From Paenibacillus_AB hodogayensis (GTDB lineage Bacteria > Bacillota > Bacilli > Paenibacillales > NBRC-103111), in the NCBI RefSeq assembly GCF_039536325.1, contig NZ_BAAAYO010000018.1, positions 62,001 to 126,000 on the forward strand: DNA of 64,000 bases, read 5' to 3'. Of this stretch, positions 35,106 to 44,431 are shown one piece after another. A program made the translations under genes and the position numbers. Below the pieces are notes generated by a model that saw only the letters and a list, made by a program, of their open reading frames with translations, was not told where the DNA came from and did not search any database. The stretch's first letter is position 1, and each line of letters opens with the position of its first letter.

Positions 35106-35807
35106 ATGATATTGAGGAAGAGTAACCATTCAGCCAGAAGGCCTGCAGTAATTACCGGGGTGTTACTATTAGCCGGATTAGTTACAGGCCTATTGAGTGT
35201 TGTTCCTGTTATAGATAGGGCAGACTACCTTGTCAACGCTCCTACAAATGAAAACCAGGTACTAACAGGAGCATTTTTCCAGTTGTTCATGGTTGTTGGC
35301 TATGTCGGTATTCCTATTGGGTTGTACCCGATATTAAGTAAGCATAATAAAGGGTTGGCTCTCGGATCGGTTGCTTTCGGCATCATTGCCGGTGTGTTCA
35401 TTATAATGGGCGTAATCATTCTTTTGTTGCTATTGACCGTAAGCCATGAATTTGCAAAAGTTGGAACTTTGAATGGTACGTATGTTCAGACCCTGGGCGG
35501 ATTGTTGCGAGAAGGACGCGATTTGGTGAACCATGTCGCAACGACACTGGCGTTTGTTTTGGCCATGTTCTTGTTTACCTGCATATTTTACCAAACAAAA
35601 ATCATTCCACGCTGGTTGTCCGTTTCGGGTCTTATTGGGTCTGCACTGTCCATATCGGCAAGTTTATTGTTTATGATTCGCTTCATCGGTCTGGATACAA
35701 CCTACATGATGTTGAACATGCCAATAGCCTTTCAACAATTGGTTTTGGCTATATGGCTAATCACGAAAGGATTCAACCGGGCGCAACAGGATTTTGTTTC
35801 CAATTAG
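35106..35807 (+). CDS. DUF4386 family membrane protein
   Basis: A 233-residue protein with six predicted membrane segments, matching the DUF4386 family from its ARRPAVITGVLLLAGLVTG start and NEN near the first loop. Function unknown. The start has AAGGAGG four to five bases upstream. It is 17 bases behind the XRE gene, so it belongs to the same transcript; its end is close to a methyltransferase gene. Confidence 0.85.
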   Translation: MILRKSNHSARRPAVITGVLLLAGLVTGLLSVVPVIDRADYLVNAPTNENQVLTGAFFQLFMVVGYVGIPIGLYPILSKHNKGLALGSVAFGIIAGVFIIMGVIILLLLLTVSHEFAKVGTLNGTYVQTLGGLLREGRDLVNHVATTLAFVLAMFLFTCIFYQTKIIPRWLSVSGLIGSALSISASLLFMIRFIGLDTTYMMLNMPIAFQQLVLAIWLITKGFNRAQQDFVSN

Positions 35808-35838
35808 ATGGATGCTCTGGAAAAGAAGGTGTAACGGA

Positions 35839-36486
35839 ATGAATAAATCAGAACGTTTTTGGGACAAAACCGCAAGTCAATATGATCAAATCGAGATGAA
35901 GGATGAACAGACTTACCTCCAAATCATACAACGAACGAAACAGCATCTCAAAAGGAGCAACCTGGTGTTGGATTTCGGCTGTGGGACTGGATTGATATCC
36001 AATGAAATTGCAGAGTATGTGAAAGGGATTCATGCGATTGATATCTCTTCCAAAATGATAGGAATTGCAGAACAAGAGGCAAAAGAGCGTAACCTTGCCA
36101 ATATAAACTATGTTCATGCAACCCTTTTTGATGAGAGGTATAAGAAAGGCTCATTTGATGTCATCTTGGCCTTTCATGTTCTGCATTTGTTGGAAGATGA
36201 GCCTATCGTTCTACAAAGAATGAATGAACTGTTAAAGCCGGGAGGATTATTGATCTCCGCAACACCCTGCGTAGGAGAAAAAATATTTCTAAGAAACCTG
36301 TTATTCTTGGCGGGTAGAGTTGGTTTAATGCCGAAAATAAGATCATTTAAAATACGCACTTTAGTCGATACCATTGAGAAAGGGAATTTTTCCATTGTCG
36401 AAACGGATTGCTTAAAGAAACGTTCTCAGGAATATTTCATAGTTGCCAGGAAGTTTTCACCGAATGGCAAAAGACCGCCAAAATGA
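35839..36486 (+). CDS. class I SAM-dependent methyltransferase
   Basis: A 215-residue cytoplasmic methyltransferase. Motif I is clear (VLDFGCGTGLIS, about residues 43-54), then an acidic residue after the second strand (IDISSKM), and post-motifs (FDVILAFHVLHLL). The start is ATG at 35839 behind GAAGGTG; the frame runs upstream to 35794 inside the DUF4386 gene. Substrate unknown; it shares the transcript with the DUF4386 protein. Confidence 0.9.
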   Translation: MNKSERFWDKTASQYDQIEMKDEQTYLQIIQRTKQHLKRSNLVLDFGCGTGLISNEIAEYVKGIHAIDISSKMIGIAEQEAKERNLANINYVHATLFDERYKKGSFDVILAFHVLHLLEDEPIVLQRMNELLKPGGLLISATPCVGEKIFLRNLLFLAGRVGLMPKIRSFKIRTLVDTIEKGNFSIVETDCLKKRSQEYFIVARKFSPNGKRPPK

Positions 36487-36531
36487 CGGCCAGCCAATCG
36501 AAATATGCCTTTTCTAACGGGGATCCAACCT

Positions 36532-37410
36532 TCATTGCGTAAGGGTCAAACAATACTGGCCGATGTCGTACCCGACCTTTGCTAAAGGGTCTTTGAGAGG
36601 CTCAGGCAAACGGGTAAATTCCTTATGCGTTTCATATGTAAAATCGCCCTCGTAACCGATCTCGACAAGCACTGGCATGATGGAATGCCAATCTACGCTG
36701 CCGTGGAAAGGAAACATATGTTCATCCGATTTGCCGTAATTGTCGTTTACGTGAGTCGCCTTAAGCCGCGTGCCGATCGTGCGCAGCGCCGGGCGCTGAT
36801 CCTTGTAAAGGAAATTGGCGTGTCCGAAGTCCCAGCATGCGCCTATTCGAGAATCGCCCCAGATGTCGATTAACTGAGCGAGCTCGGACGCATGGCTGGC
36901 AAACCGCCTCTTGGACGTTTCACTTTCGATCATATTTTCAAATGCGATCCCGACATTGTGCTTGACAGCAAGCTCGACGATCGGCGAGAAATGCTCCACA
37001 TTGTCCTTCATACAGGCATCGACGTCCAATGCGGTTGTCTCTCTATCCTCCTGGGGGTGAACGACCGCCCATTTTACACCCAGAATGGAACTGGCGATGA
37101 TGGACCGGCGCATCATTTCATCGTAAACCTCCAACCTCTCCGGCGGCTGCTGATTCACATGTCCGGGCAAAAACACGGGATGAGACTGGGTAAACTCGAC
37201 GCCCAACTGCTCGGCCTCTTCCCGGAGTTCATGCATCACAGTTCCCCAATTGTCGCAGACCAGATCGGTTTGGCCCGTCAGAGCCCGGCAAAAATTAATG
37301 TCCAGAACGTCATATCCTACCGCCTTTAGCCTTCTCAACGCCTCCTTGTATGGCGTGTAGCCCCCCGATAAAGTCAGGCTAATCGTGCCTGTCGTCGTTG
37401 AAAGCCTCAT
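36532..37410 (-). CDS. sugar phosphate isomerase/epimerase (TIM barrel)
   Basis: A 292-residue protein of the xylose-isomerase-like TIM-barrel family. Metal-ligand positions are visible as Glu in GIAFENM, Asp/His in CWDFGHANF, His in THVNDNYG and Glu in TYETHKEF. The ATG at 37410 lies behind AGAGGGGG. It is 15 bases downstream of a binding-protein gene, so the two are coexpressed; it probably isomerises or epimerises the sugar handled by that protein. Exact substrate unknown. Confidence 0.88.
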   Translation of the reverse strand: MRLSTTTGTISLTLSGGYTPYKEALRRLKAVGYDVLDINFCRALTGQTDLVCDNWGTVMHELREEAEQLGVEFTQSHPVFLPGHVNQQPPERLEVYDEMMRRSIIASSILGVKWAVVHPQEDRETTALDVDACMKDNVEHFSPIVELAVKHNVGIAFENMIESETSKRRFASHASELAQLIDIWGDSRIGACWDFGHANFLYKDQRPALRTIGTRLKATHVNDNYGKSDEHMFPFHGSVDWHSIMPVLVEIGYEGDFTYETHKEFTRLPEPLKDPLAKVGYDIGQYCLTLTQ

Positions 37411-37425
37411 GCTTAGTCCCCCTCT

Positions 37426-38739
37426 TTATTTCTGAGTTACGAGCGCTTGATTGATTTCATAATCCAATTCTCTCAGCACGGTATACACATCGTCCGAACG
37501 ATTCATGAAATCGGTAAACTTGTTATTGGTCAGCGGTTCGGCAATTTCTCTGTATAAATATATCGGGTATTTGACCGGGCTGCCTTTCACAATGCCGGCA
37601 ACGTTCTTACCTTGCAAGGAAGGATCGCCCTGCCCGAACGCTTTCTTCACCGCGTCGTTCTTAAGAGGCGATATTCGGCCTGATTTGGAAACGTTCATCT
37701 GTACTTCATCGGATGTCATGACTTCCATCACCTGAAGCACCTGATCCATGTGTTTAGTCGTTGGAACGGCTCCTATCATATAAACGGTCGAATTCCCGTA
37801 AATATTCGGCTTATCCGCATAAAACGGATGCTGGACGACATCCCACTTGAACCCGTCCTTCTCCGCCTCTTTCAACTGCGAGAACTTGCTCGTTTCATTC
37901 AGCATGGCAATGGTCCGTTCCTTCGTAAATCCGTTCAATCCGTTCTTTTTCGAATCTTTCGACGGCTCATTGCCGGGAATCGAATAAATTTGCTTACCCA
38001 ACTCGAATACGCGTTTCCAGCTTTCGCTCGAGGTTATCGCTTTCTCCGTCTTGGGGTCGATATAGACGAGTCCGAGAGGCTGAGCCATTCTCACAATGCT
38101 CCCGAAATCCCAGCCCCGATACTGAACGCCGTTTTCGTTCCGCGTCACCTTCCTGGCGAGTTCCAGAGCTTCCTCCATCGTCATGCCGTCCTTGGGATAA
38201 GGGGCGCCGAATTTATCGAAAATATCCTTATTGTAATACAGCGCATGAAAAGCCGTTTCAATCGGCAAGCCGTACAATTCGCCTTTCTCGGTTACGGCAT
38301 ATTGAATATCGTCCAGGAAGTTTTGCTCGAACCGTTTCAAGTCCACTTGATGATTTTGAAAAAGCGGCTTCATATCCATGTTTATGGCCCGATCCTTAAG
38401 TCCCGGCATGTTGCCGTTAAACGAGATGTAGAGATCCGGAACATCACCGGACGCGATGAGCTGGTCATACGCCTTAAAGTTGCTGGCCTCAAAAAACTCG
38501 AACGAAATGTGCGGGTACTTCTTCGTGACGGGCTCGATATACAGCTGCTTGAACTCATCGTTGATCGGCAAATGGACGGCAAACTTGAGCGTAACGGGAG
38601 TCGTATCCGCGGCCTTGGCCGATGCCGGCTTCGAGCCGCTTCCGCCGTTCGGGGCCGCTCCATCCTTTCCGCAGCCGGCCAGTACTGCACCTCCTATAAT
38701 CGACATACTCAGCAACAACATCATCTTCCTGTTTTTCAC
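37426..38739 (-). CDS. extracellular solute-binding lipoprotein (sugar ABC type)
   Basis: A 437-residue lipoprotein with lipobox LAGC (Cys at about 23) and a family 1 binding fold. The signature YNKDIFDKFGAPYPKDGMTM places it with the paralogues at 7412, 24664 and 52797. The GTG at 38739 is the likely start because GGGAGG is nine bases upstream and the signal peptide is then normal. It is divergent from an AraC gene and drives an operon with the isomerase. No permeases are near. Confidence 0.87.
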   Translation of the reverse strand: MKNRKMMLLLSMSIIGGAVLAGCGKDGAAPNGGSGSKPASAKAADTTPVTLKFAVHLPINDEFKQLYIEPVTKKYPHISFEFFEASNFKAYDQLIASGDVPDLYISFNGNMPGLKDRAINMDMKPLFQNHQVDLKRFEQNFLDDIQYAVTEKGELYGLPIETAFHALYYNKDIFDKFGAPYPKDGMTMEEALELARKVTRNENGVQYRGWDFGSIVRMAQPLGLVYIDPKTEKAITSSESWKRVFELGKQIYSIPGNEPSKDSKKNGLNGFTKERTIAMLNETSKFSQLKEAEKDGFKWDVVQHPFYADKPNIYGNSTVYMIGAVPTTKHMDQVLQVMEVMTSDEVQMNVSKSGRISPLKNDAVKKAFGQGDPSLQGKNVAGIVKGSPVKYPIYLYREIAEPLTNNKFTDFMNRSDDVYTVLRELDYEINQALVTQK

Positions 38740-38872
38740 TCCTAAATGCCTCCCTTTGATAGGTTTGATGAAACAAAGTTTCAATCTTTGACCACTCCAA
38801 TGGCATTTAAAGTATAGCAACTCTAGTTGCATTTTCTGTTAACTGACGGTAAAGATATTGTAAAGCCGTATA

Positions 38873-38945
38873 TTTATTTCATTAGAACAAAAATATTTTC
38901 TCTTGAACATACAGTATTTTATCATTTGTGATATAATTTATTTCA
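38873..38945 (-). promoter_or_regulatory. AraC-type promoter element, copy A
   Basis: Three blocks match the region at 43413-43485 at identical spacing: TTTATTTCATTA (38873-38884), GAACATACAG (38905-38914) and ATATAATTTATTTCA (38931-38945). On the minus strand it reads as TGAAATAAA and TGATAAAA half-sites 21 bases apart, then CTGTATGTTC near the -35 position, and a TCTAAT -10-like element at 38881-38886. It lies between the binding-protein gene (minus) and the AraC gene (plus). Confidence 0.65.
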
Positions 38946-38967
38946 TCAGAGGAGGCGACACTTCGAC

Positions 38968-39783
38968 ATGGACGCGCAAAGCTTATGGGACCGGCAGCTG
39001 ATGCTGGATTATCACTTTTATTTCGAGAGTAAGGAGCAATTTGAGATGCAGGCGGATACGTATCCCGTGTGGGTGCTATTTGCCGTGGAAATGGGGAAAT
39101 TCCGTTATCGGATCGATGCGGAAAGCGGAGAGGCAAGCGCCGGAGAGCTTATTTTTTGCCCGCCTGGCAGCACGTTTCATCGCGAAATGGTGTCGACACT
39201 GGGGCTCCACTATATCGGCTTCAAATTCGTCGGCAGCGAGCCGTTGGAGACGAGGCCAACGCTGCCTTCCGTAAAGTCCCATCCGACGGACGGCAAACGG
39301 CTTTTTTCGGACTTCGCTTATATGCGCAAGCTTCATCTCGCGGGAGATGCCCGCAGTTTCCACCGCAAACAGATGATGCTTAACGATATATGGCAGCTTG
39401 CATGCGAGGATTGGGAGGATGGGGCTCTGAAAGATCAGCTTGAGGATATTCCCGTTTCGGAAGACGAGCTAATGAACCGGGCGACGGAATGGCTCTATCG
39501 CCACGCCTATGCCCCGTTCGGCATGAACGATCTTTCCGGTCAGCTTGGTCTTAGCCCCGTCCAGTTTACGCGCCGTTTCCGGAAAGCGTTCCGCCTGACG
39601 CCTTCGGAGTTCGTCCGGACTTTGCGCGTCCGCAAAGCCGCCGAGCTGCTGCTGGTTACCGACATGACGCTGGATCAGATCGCCGACCGATGCGGCTACG
39701 AGAACGGCTTTTATTTAAGCCTTGTATTTGCCAAAAGCATGGGGATGCGGCCTTCCAAATATCGCGAGATGAATCGGGTATAG
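38968..39783 (+). CDS. AraC family transcriptional regulator
   Basis: A 271-residue regulator. The N-terminal cupin-type sensor (about 10-100, YHFYFESKEQFEMQADTYPVW) is followed by a C-terminal AraC domain (about 170-270) with helix-turn-helix motifs around DLSGQLGLSPVQFTRRFRKAF and LDQIADRCGYENGFYLSLVFAK. AGGAGG lies upstream of the ATG. It is divergent from the binding-protein/isomerase operon. A duplicated promoter element suggests that it also controls the FAD oxidoreductase operon at 43.4 kb. Confidence 0.9.
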   Translation: MDAQSLWDRQLMLDYHFYFESKEQFEMQADTYPVWVLFAVEMGKFRYRIDAESGEASAGELIFCPPGSTFHREMVSTLGLHYIGFKFVGSEPLETRPTLPSVKSHPTDGKRLFSDFAYMRKLHLAGDARSFHRKQMMLNDIWQLACEDWEDGALKDQLEDIPVSEDELMNRATEWLYRHAYAPFGMNDLSGQLGLSPVQFTRRFRKAFRLTPSEFVRTLRVRKAAELLLVTDMTLDQIADRCGYENGFYLSLVFAKSMGMRPSKYREMNRV

Positions 39784-39812
39784 ACGCCGCTAAGCACCCG
39801 AGTGACCAAGCC

Positions 39813-39857
39813 AAAAGAACCGGTCTCATGTCAGTCTGCATGAGGACCGGCTCTTTC
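39813..39857. terminator. bidirectional terminator between convergent genes
   Basis: AGAACCGGTC-TCATG pairs with CATGA-GGACCGGCTCT with small mismatches, flanked by A and T runs. It separates the plus-strand AraC gene from the minus-strand histidine phosphatase gene. Confidence 0.8.
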
Positions 39858-39885
39858 TGTCATCCCAAACCTTGAAGTTGCTCCG

Positions 39886-40470
39886 TCATCTCTTCTCCGG
39901 CAAATGACTGATGCAATCGTACAGCAAATACACCCATTTCTCGCCGTCTTGAGCGATCGTGGTGACGGACGTATTGCGCAATTCGCTGCCTGTCAACTCG
40001 TCCCTCATCAATTCCTTTAACGTCTGCCCAAGGAAATAACCGTGAGTGACGACGAGCACCTTCTTGCCGGCATAGCGTGATGCTATATCCTGAATAAAGC
40101 CGATCCCGCGCATACGCATGGACTCATGGGTTTCCTGAGCCATATCAAGCTCCTTCCAGTTCTCCCCCCAACGCGCAACCCGTTCTTCTTCCGTCGTATC
40201 GGCGATCTTCCCTCTATCCATCTCGCGCAGCCGCGGATCGAAATCATCGACCGGCTTGCCGATCTCCCCGGCTATGATGTCCGCCGTTTCCCGGGCTCTT
40301 CTTAAATCGCTGCAGATGAATACGTCCCACTGCTCTTCGGAGAGACGCTTGGCCACGAACTGCGCTTGCGTTCTTCCATCCTCATTCAGCGGGTTTTGCG
40401 TATGCCCTTGCGCTCTCTTTTCTATATTGTGATTGGTAATGCCGTGTCTGACAAAAGTGATTACAGCCAT
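39886..40470 (-). CDS. histidine phosphatase family protein (PhoE-like)
   Basis: A 194-residue phosphatase. The RHG motif (about residues 8-10) carries the phosphohistidine, a second pair appears in SDLRRARETA, and the conserved VTHGYF His lies at about 147. It starts at ATG 40470 behind GGAGGGAG and is 54 bases downstream of the RNase J-like gene, the third gene of an operon with an FAD oxidoreductase. Probably dephosphorylates a sugar phosphate or similar small molecule. Confidence 0.88.
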   Translation of the reverse strand: MAVITFVRHGITNHNIEKRAQGHTQNPLNEDGRTQAQFVAKRLSEEQWDVFICSDLRRARETADIIAGEIGKPVDDFDPRLREMDRGKIADTTEEERVARWGENWKELDMAQETHESMRMRGIGFIQDIASRYAGKKVLVVTHGYFLGQTLKELMRDELTGSELRNTSVTTIAQDGEKWVYLLYDCISHLPEKR

Positions 40471-40524
40471 GATCGGTCTTCTCCCTCCGCTATCGTTATG
40501 TATGCCATGTGCTTCAAGTCGGTT

Positions 40525-41943
40525 TTAGGGTCGGTTTCCGGCGTGGGTGGCGGATGCAAGGATGGACGAAACCGTCACCGTCTCCCCTTTTTCCGGATGA
40601 TAAGCGTAAATCCCTCTTGTATGCTGCGACCTCGGATGGCGGCTGTGCAAAGTAATGACCGATTTCGGTGCAATCCCCGCGATCATATCGGCGATCGCTT
40701 CGGGATGAGCGTGTCCGCCGTTACACAACGAATGGCCTGTCATTCCGAACGTTTTCAAATATTTGGTCAAATCGGGATGATCGAGCTTCACACTGTAATC
40801 GGACTGAATGAAATGCGATCGCCCTTGCAATCCGCCGAGCGTTTCCAATTCAATCATATGGGCCAGATCGGGAAATTTGAAAAAGTACACGTATTGATTT
40901 TTACGCTCGGCCAGTTCCTCCAGCGAAATCGTCTTGTAAGGCATGGACATGCTGCTCGTCACAGTTGCGTCGATAACCCGGATAGCTGCGTCAAGAGCGG
41001 GATGCCCTTCCAGAATGCGCAGCCCCTCACGATTGGCATTATGCCAGATAAGGGCATGGGACGCCTCCATAACGATTTCCCGCCCGTTATCCTTTGCAAG
41101 GGCAATCATATCCGCCATTCGTTCCAGATCGCGGGGCGACATTTGCAAGTATACGAGTCCCTCCGACTCTTTCACAATATTGGAGTACCCGGCCAACAGC
41201 TCGTCTTCCGTCATCTGACGGGAAACCTCGGCGGACGGGTCGGCCGCAAGACGCGTGCCTTCCGTAATCAGCAGGTCCACCCGTTGCTCGCGACACAGCC
41301 GGATGAACCGTTCGATCTTCTCCGGATGCTTGCCGTGATGCCGCCAATCTCCCGTATAGGCGATTTTGTGGACGCCGTCATCGATAAGGATGCCCGCCGC
41401 CCCCGTTGCATTATGGTCCATCTCGACGATCTGCATCGTAAATTCGCCGAAATCGACGACGCTCAGATCGCCGCATGCCTGAATCCGCGCTGCGGTATCC
41501 GGGGAGTGGCCTCCCGCAACCATGCCCCGGTATAGGGAATAGGAGTCATGGTTCATATACACGGCAAGGTCCGGCTTCGCATAAGGCAGAACGGCGTTAT
41601 GATCCGTGTGCATATGTCCGATGAACAGGCTGAGCTGCTCATAAGAAGGAAACTCTCGGTCGCCCCAAACTTCACGGACCTTCTGCGTATCCAGCACCTT
41701 AATCTGCTCCGGGTCGTACAACTGTAGCAGCGGAGCGGTCATTCCGCCAAGCAAAAATTGCCGCAGCTCCCGGCCGGGTGTAGCTCCTACAGGCTCATAC
41801 AGCGTCAGCTGCTTGGGAAACAGCAGGCTGCTATGTTCTACGCCGAAATCGAACAAAAGACCCTGATTTCCTTTCCCGTAAAGTACCTGTACGCCTCCCG
41901 ACTTCCCAACTCCGCCGAAAAAAGTCAATTGCCCTTCACGCAT
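40525..41943 (-). CDS. MBL-fold metallohydrolase, RNase J/beta-CASP-like
   Basis: A 472-residue protein. The metallo-beta-lactamase motif HMHTDH is at residues 110-115, further ligands appear as MDHNATG and TGDWRHHG, and the C-terminal half resembles the beta-CASP and RMMBL parts of RNase J relatives (CNGGHAH, VITLHSRHP). It is unlike true RNase J in length, and its location in a catabolic operon suggests a small-molecule hydrolase (for example a lactonase) instead of RNA processing. The start has GGAGGAG upstream; the gene is 48 bases behind the FAD oxidoreductase gene. Confidence 0.8.
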   Translation of the reverse strand: MREGQLTFFGGVGKSGGVQVLYGKGNQGLLFDFGVEHSSLLFPKQLTLYEPVGATPGRELRQFLLGGMTAPLLQLYDPEQIKVLDTQKVREVWGDREFPSYEQLSLFIGHMHTDHNAVLPYAKPDLAVYMNHDSYSLYRGMVAGGHSPDTAARIQACGDLSVVDFGEFTMQIVEMDHNATGAAGILIDDGVHKIAYTGDWRHHGKHPEKIERFIRLCREQRVDLLITEGTRLAADPSAEVSRQMTEDELLAGYSNIVKESEGLVYLQMSPRDLERMADMIALAKDNGREIVMEASHALIWHNANREGLRILEGHPALDAAIRVIDATVTSSMSMPYKTISLEELAERKNQYVYFFKFPDLAHMIELETLGGLQGRSHFIQSDYSVKLDHPDLTKYLKTFGMTGHSLCNGGHAHPEAIADMIAGIAPKSVITLHSRHPRSQHTRGIYAYHPEKGETVTVSSILASATHAGNRP

Positions 41944-41991
41944 TACGTTCTCCTCCGATCCTAATCTCTGCTCTGCCTTTCGGAATGACGG

Positions 41992-43383
41992 CTATTTGTG
42001 CTCGTCTAAAGAGAGGATGGCCCCATGCTCCCGTAATTTTCGTCTTATCGTTTGCACGTCCACATCTTCCGGCGCTATGTTTTGCTTCGCCGCCATTGCA
42101 GCACCGATGCCCACGCCTTCGCCTACGGCCATGCAAGTAGGCATCACTCTGGACGAACCGAACACGACCGGATCCACACTGATGCACCGGCCGCTTACCA
42201 TGAGCCGTCGAATGTCTTTGGAAATCGTCGCCCCATAGGTGATTCCATAAGGACCGGCAAGCGATCGGATAACGGTGGAATCCCCCGAACCGCTATGAAT
42301 ATCGATAATATAAGAACCTAAGGCGATCGTGTCATCGGGAATGACTCCATTTACAGCCGCGTCTTCGCGAATCATTTGCATGCCTTTGATCCGGCGAGTT
42401 TCCCGAATGCCCAAAAATGGCGCAATGGAGGACAAATAAATATGTTCGAAGCCCGGGATATGCTCCTTCAGCATTTGGATGAGAGGGAGAATCTGCAGGT
42501 GCGACTCGACCTCGCCCCGGCTCAGCTCCTCGAGTTTGGTACCGTCAAAGTTCAGGATCCGAATGCAGTTTAAAGCGATATAGCCTTCTCTTGGCAAATG
42601 AATATAAATAATCGTATCGCGGTCGATCGGGCATTTCCCTTCTTGTCTCAGCTTGGAAATCGTATGTTTCAAGCCGACGAACACATGATTTTCGCTGGCC
42701 CGCAGAAATTCCGCCGTGTATCCTGGACGTATTTTCATCGAGGATCCGTGCTTTAACTCATCCGGGTGTTCTTCCAGGAAATCCATAAATCGCTCCAGAT
42801 CGAAGCCACCGACCGTAAACATTAAGGTTGGCGGCTGCGTCTCTCCGTTCGCGTACTGTCCTTTTTCAAATTCGGCTCCCGCCATAAACGCAACGTCGCC
42901 ATCGCCCGTCGCATCGATGAATACGTCGGCGAATAGTTCGATTTCTTTGCCCTTGCCCTTCACAATAACGGATTTAAGCTCGCCATTCTCGACGGTCGTT
43001 CCAATAATCTCGCAATGAAGCAGAGGGCGAACCCCGTATTTTTTTATTTTTTCGAAGAGCACGATCTTCATGACATTCGGGTCAATGACGGTCGTCGAAT
43101 TATGCAAAGGACACTCCCGGTGCCCGAACGATGCGTCCAATTCGATCAATCGGTCCACGATCTCTTGAGGCAAGCCTCCGGTCACCTGTCGGCCTTGAGC
43201 ATCCAGAAAAGCCAATAAAGGCAAACCTATCGTCATATTTCCGCCTAAAAAGCCTTGCCGATCGACCAAAATCGTCTCAGCGCCTTCACGCGCCGCCGCT
43301 ATCGCCGCGCCAATACCTCCGGCGCCGCCGCCAAGGACGAGCACCTGCGTTTTGATTTGTTCTCTCTTGGAATAATCCTGCAT
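41992..43383 (-). CDS. FAD-dependent oxidoreductase
   Basis: A 463-residue flavoprotein. The N-terminal Rossmann motif VLGGGAGGIGAAIAA (about 16-30) ends with the acidic residue of VDRQ, and the FAD_oxidored pattern FLGGNMT (about 45-51) and DATGDGDVAF (about 157-166) follow. No signal peptide. It opens a three-gene operon with an RNase J-like metallohydrolase and a phosphatase. The oxidation substrate is unknown; the operon shares a promoter element with the binding-protein/isomerase genes, which suggests a common sugar pathway. Confidence 0.87.
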   Translation of the reverse strand: MQDYSKREQIKTQVLVLGGGAGGIGAAIAAAREGAETILVDRQGFLGGNMTIGLPLLAFLDAQGRQVTGGLPQEIVDRLIELDASFGHRECPLHNSTTVIDPNVMKIVLFEKIKKYGVRPLLHCEIIGTTVENGELKSVIVKGKGKEIELFADVFIDATGDGDVAFMAGAEFEKGQYANGETQPPTLMFTVGGFDLERFMDFLEEHPDELKHGSSMKIRPGYTAEFLRASENHVFVGLKHTISKLRQEGKCPIDRDTIIYIHLPREGYIALNCIRILNFDGTKLEELSRGEVESHLQILPLIQMLKEHIPGFEHIYLSSIAPFLGIRETRRIKGMQMIREDAAVNGVIPDDTIALGSYIIDIHSGSGDSTVIRSLAGPYGITYGATISKDIRRLMVSGRCISVDPVVFGSSRVMPTCMAVGEGVGIGAAMAAKQNIAPEDVDVQTIRRKLREHGAILSLDEHK

Positions 43384-43412
43384 ACCGCGCCTTCTTTCTT
43401 TTGTTCATAACT

Positions 43413-43485
43413 TTTATTTCATTATATAAAGGCAGTCGGACCCCGAACATACAGGATTATTTCATAAAACATATAATTTATTTCA
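43413..43485 (-). promoter_or_regulatory. AraC-type promoter element, copy B
   Basis: The same three blocks as at 38873-38945, in the same orientation and exact spacing. On the minus strand two half-sites TGAAATAA lie 21 bases apart (43477-43485 and 43457-43464), followed by CTGTATGTTC and a TATAAT element at 43421-43426, about 38 bases before the FAD oxidoreductase start. The missing canonical -35 fits an activator-dependent promoter. Confidence 0.68.
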
Positions 43486-43519
43486 CGAAAACGGCTTGGC
43501 GCGGCCCTCCGCCGCCGAG

Positions 43520-44431
43520 CTATCCAAGCGAGCGGGCAGAACGCTTCATGACCCCTTGGACGAAAGACTGCAATTCGCCGATAAATACTTTTGCCGCCTG
43601 ACCCATAAATTTATCCTTCCGATGAATAATGCAAATCTCTTGACTAAGCGAGGGATTCAGCAGCGTTACTGCCTTGATGCTGTCGCGGTTCAAATAGTCG
43701 AGTAGCAGCCGCGGTAAAATGGAAGCGCCGATTCCTTGCTCGACCAAGGAGAGAAGCGATGACAATGTGGTGGTGACGATCGGGTTGTAAATGGAAATGC
43801 CTTTTTCCTGACAGCGAGCATGAAACAGCTTCGTAATTTGATGCTCCGGACCGAACAAAACCAGCTTCAACTGCTGAAGCTGATCGAAGGCGATCGCCTT
43901 GGACTTTGCAAGAGGATGCTCCGCATGAATGGCCAGAGCAAACTCCTCGTGGAACAAGGGGATAACCGAGAGGCGATCATCCGGATTCGAAGGCGCGGTC
44001 GTTACGCCTATATCCCTTTTGCCGTCCATCACCTGCTCGTACACATCCATCGTTTCCGTTACGCTGATGGATAGATTAGGATGGGCGAGATGAAAATCGG
44101 TCACCAGCGCATCGAACAGCAAATCACCGTCCCCCGGGAGTATGGCGATGTCCAGCGTGCCGCCTTCCAAACGCTTCAGATCCGTTATCGCTCCCTTGAT
44201 GTAGTCAATCCGTTCGAAAATGAGCTGACATTGCTCCAGCAAAAGCTTGCCCGCATCCGTCAGCGCGATTCGTTTCCCAATGCGATCGAACAATGGCAGC
44301 CCGAGTTCATTCTCCAAAAACTTGATCTGCTGGCTCAGGTTCGATTGCGTGGTATTGAGGTTCTCGGCTGCCCTCGAGAAATGCATCTCCTTGCAAACGG
44401 CCGCAAAATATTCAAGCTGGCGAAGCTCCAT
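43520..44431 (-). CDS. LysR family transcriptional regulator
   Basis: A 303-residue regulator. The N-terminal winged helix is typical (ELRQLEYFAAVCKEMHFSRAAENLNTTQSNLSQQIKFLE), followed by a LysR substrate-binding domain (about 90-295). The start MELRQL at 44431 is the usual one; the in-frame ATG at 44479 has no ribosome-binding site. It is upstream of the FAD oxidoreductase operon on the same strand and divergent from the DinB gene. Confidence 0.92.
   Translation of the reverse strand: MELRQLEYFAAVCKEMHFSRAAENLNTTQSNLSQQIKFLENELGLPLFDRIGKRIALTDAGKLLLEQCQLIFERIDYIKGAITDLKRLEGGTLDIAILPGDGDLLFDALVTDFHLAHPNLSISVTETMDVYEQVMDGKRDIGVTTAPSNPDDRLSVIPLFHEEFALAIHAEHPLAKSKAIAFDQLQQLKLVLFGPEHQITKLFHARCQEKGISIYNPIVTTTLSSLLSLVEQGIGASILPRLLLDYLNRDSIKAVTLLNPSLSQEICIIHRKDKFMGQAAKVFIGELQSFVQGVMKRSARSLG

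Noticed and set aside
38821..38872. Possible riboswitch in the leader of the binding-protein gene
   Set aside because: The leader has no conserved fold that I can recognise; the upstream blocks are better explained as protein-binding sites.
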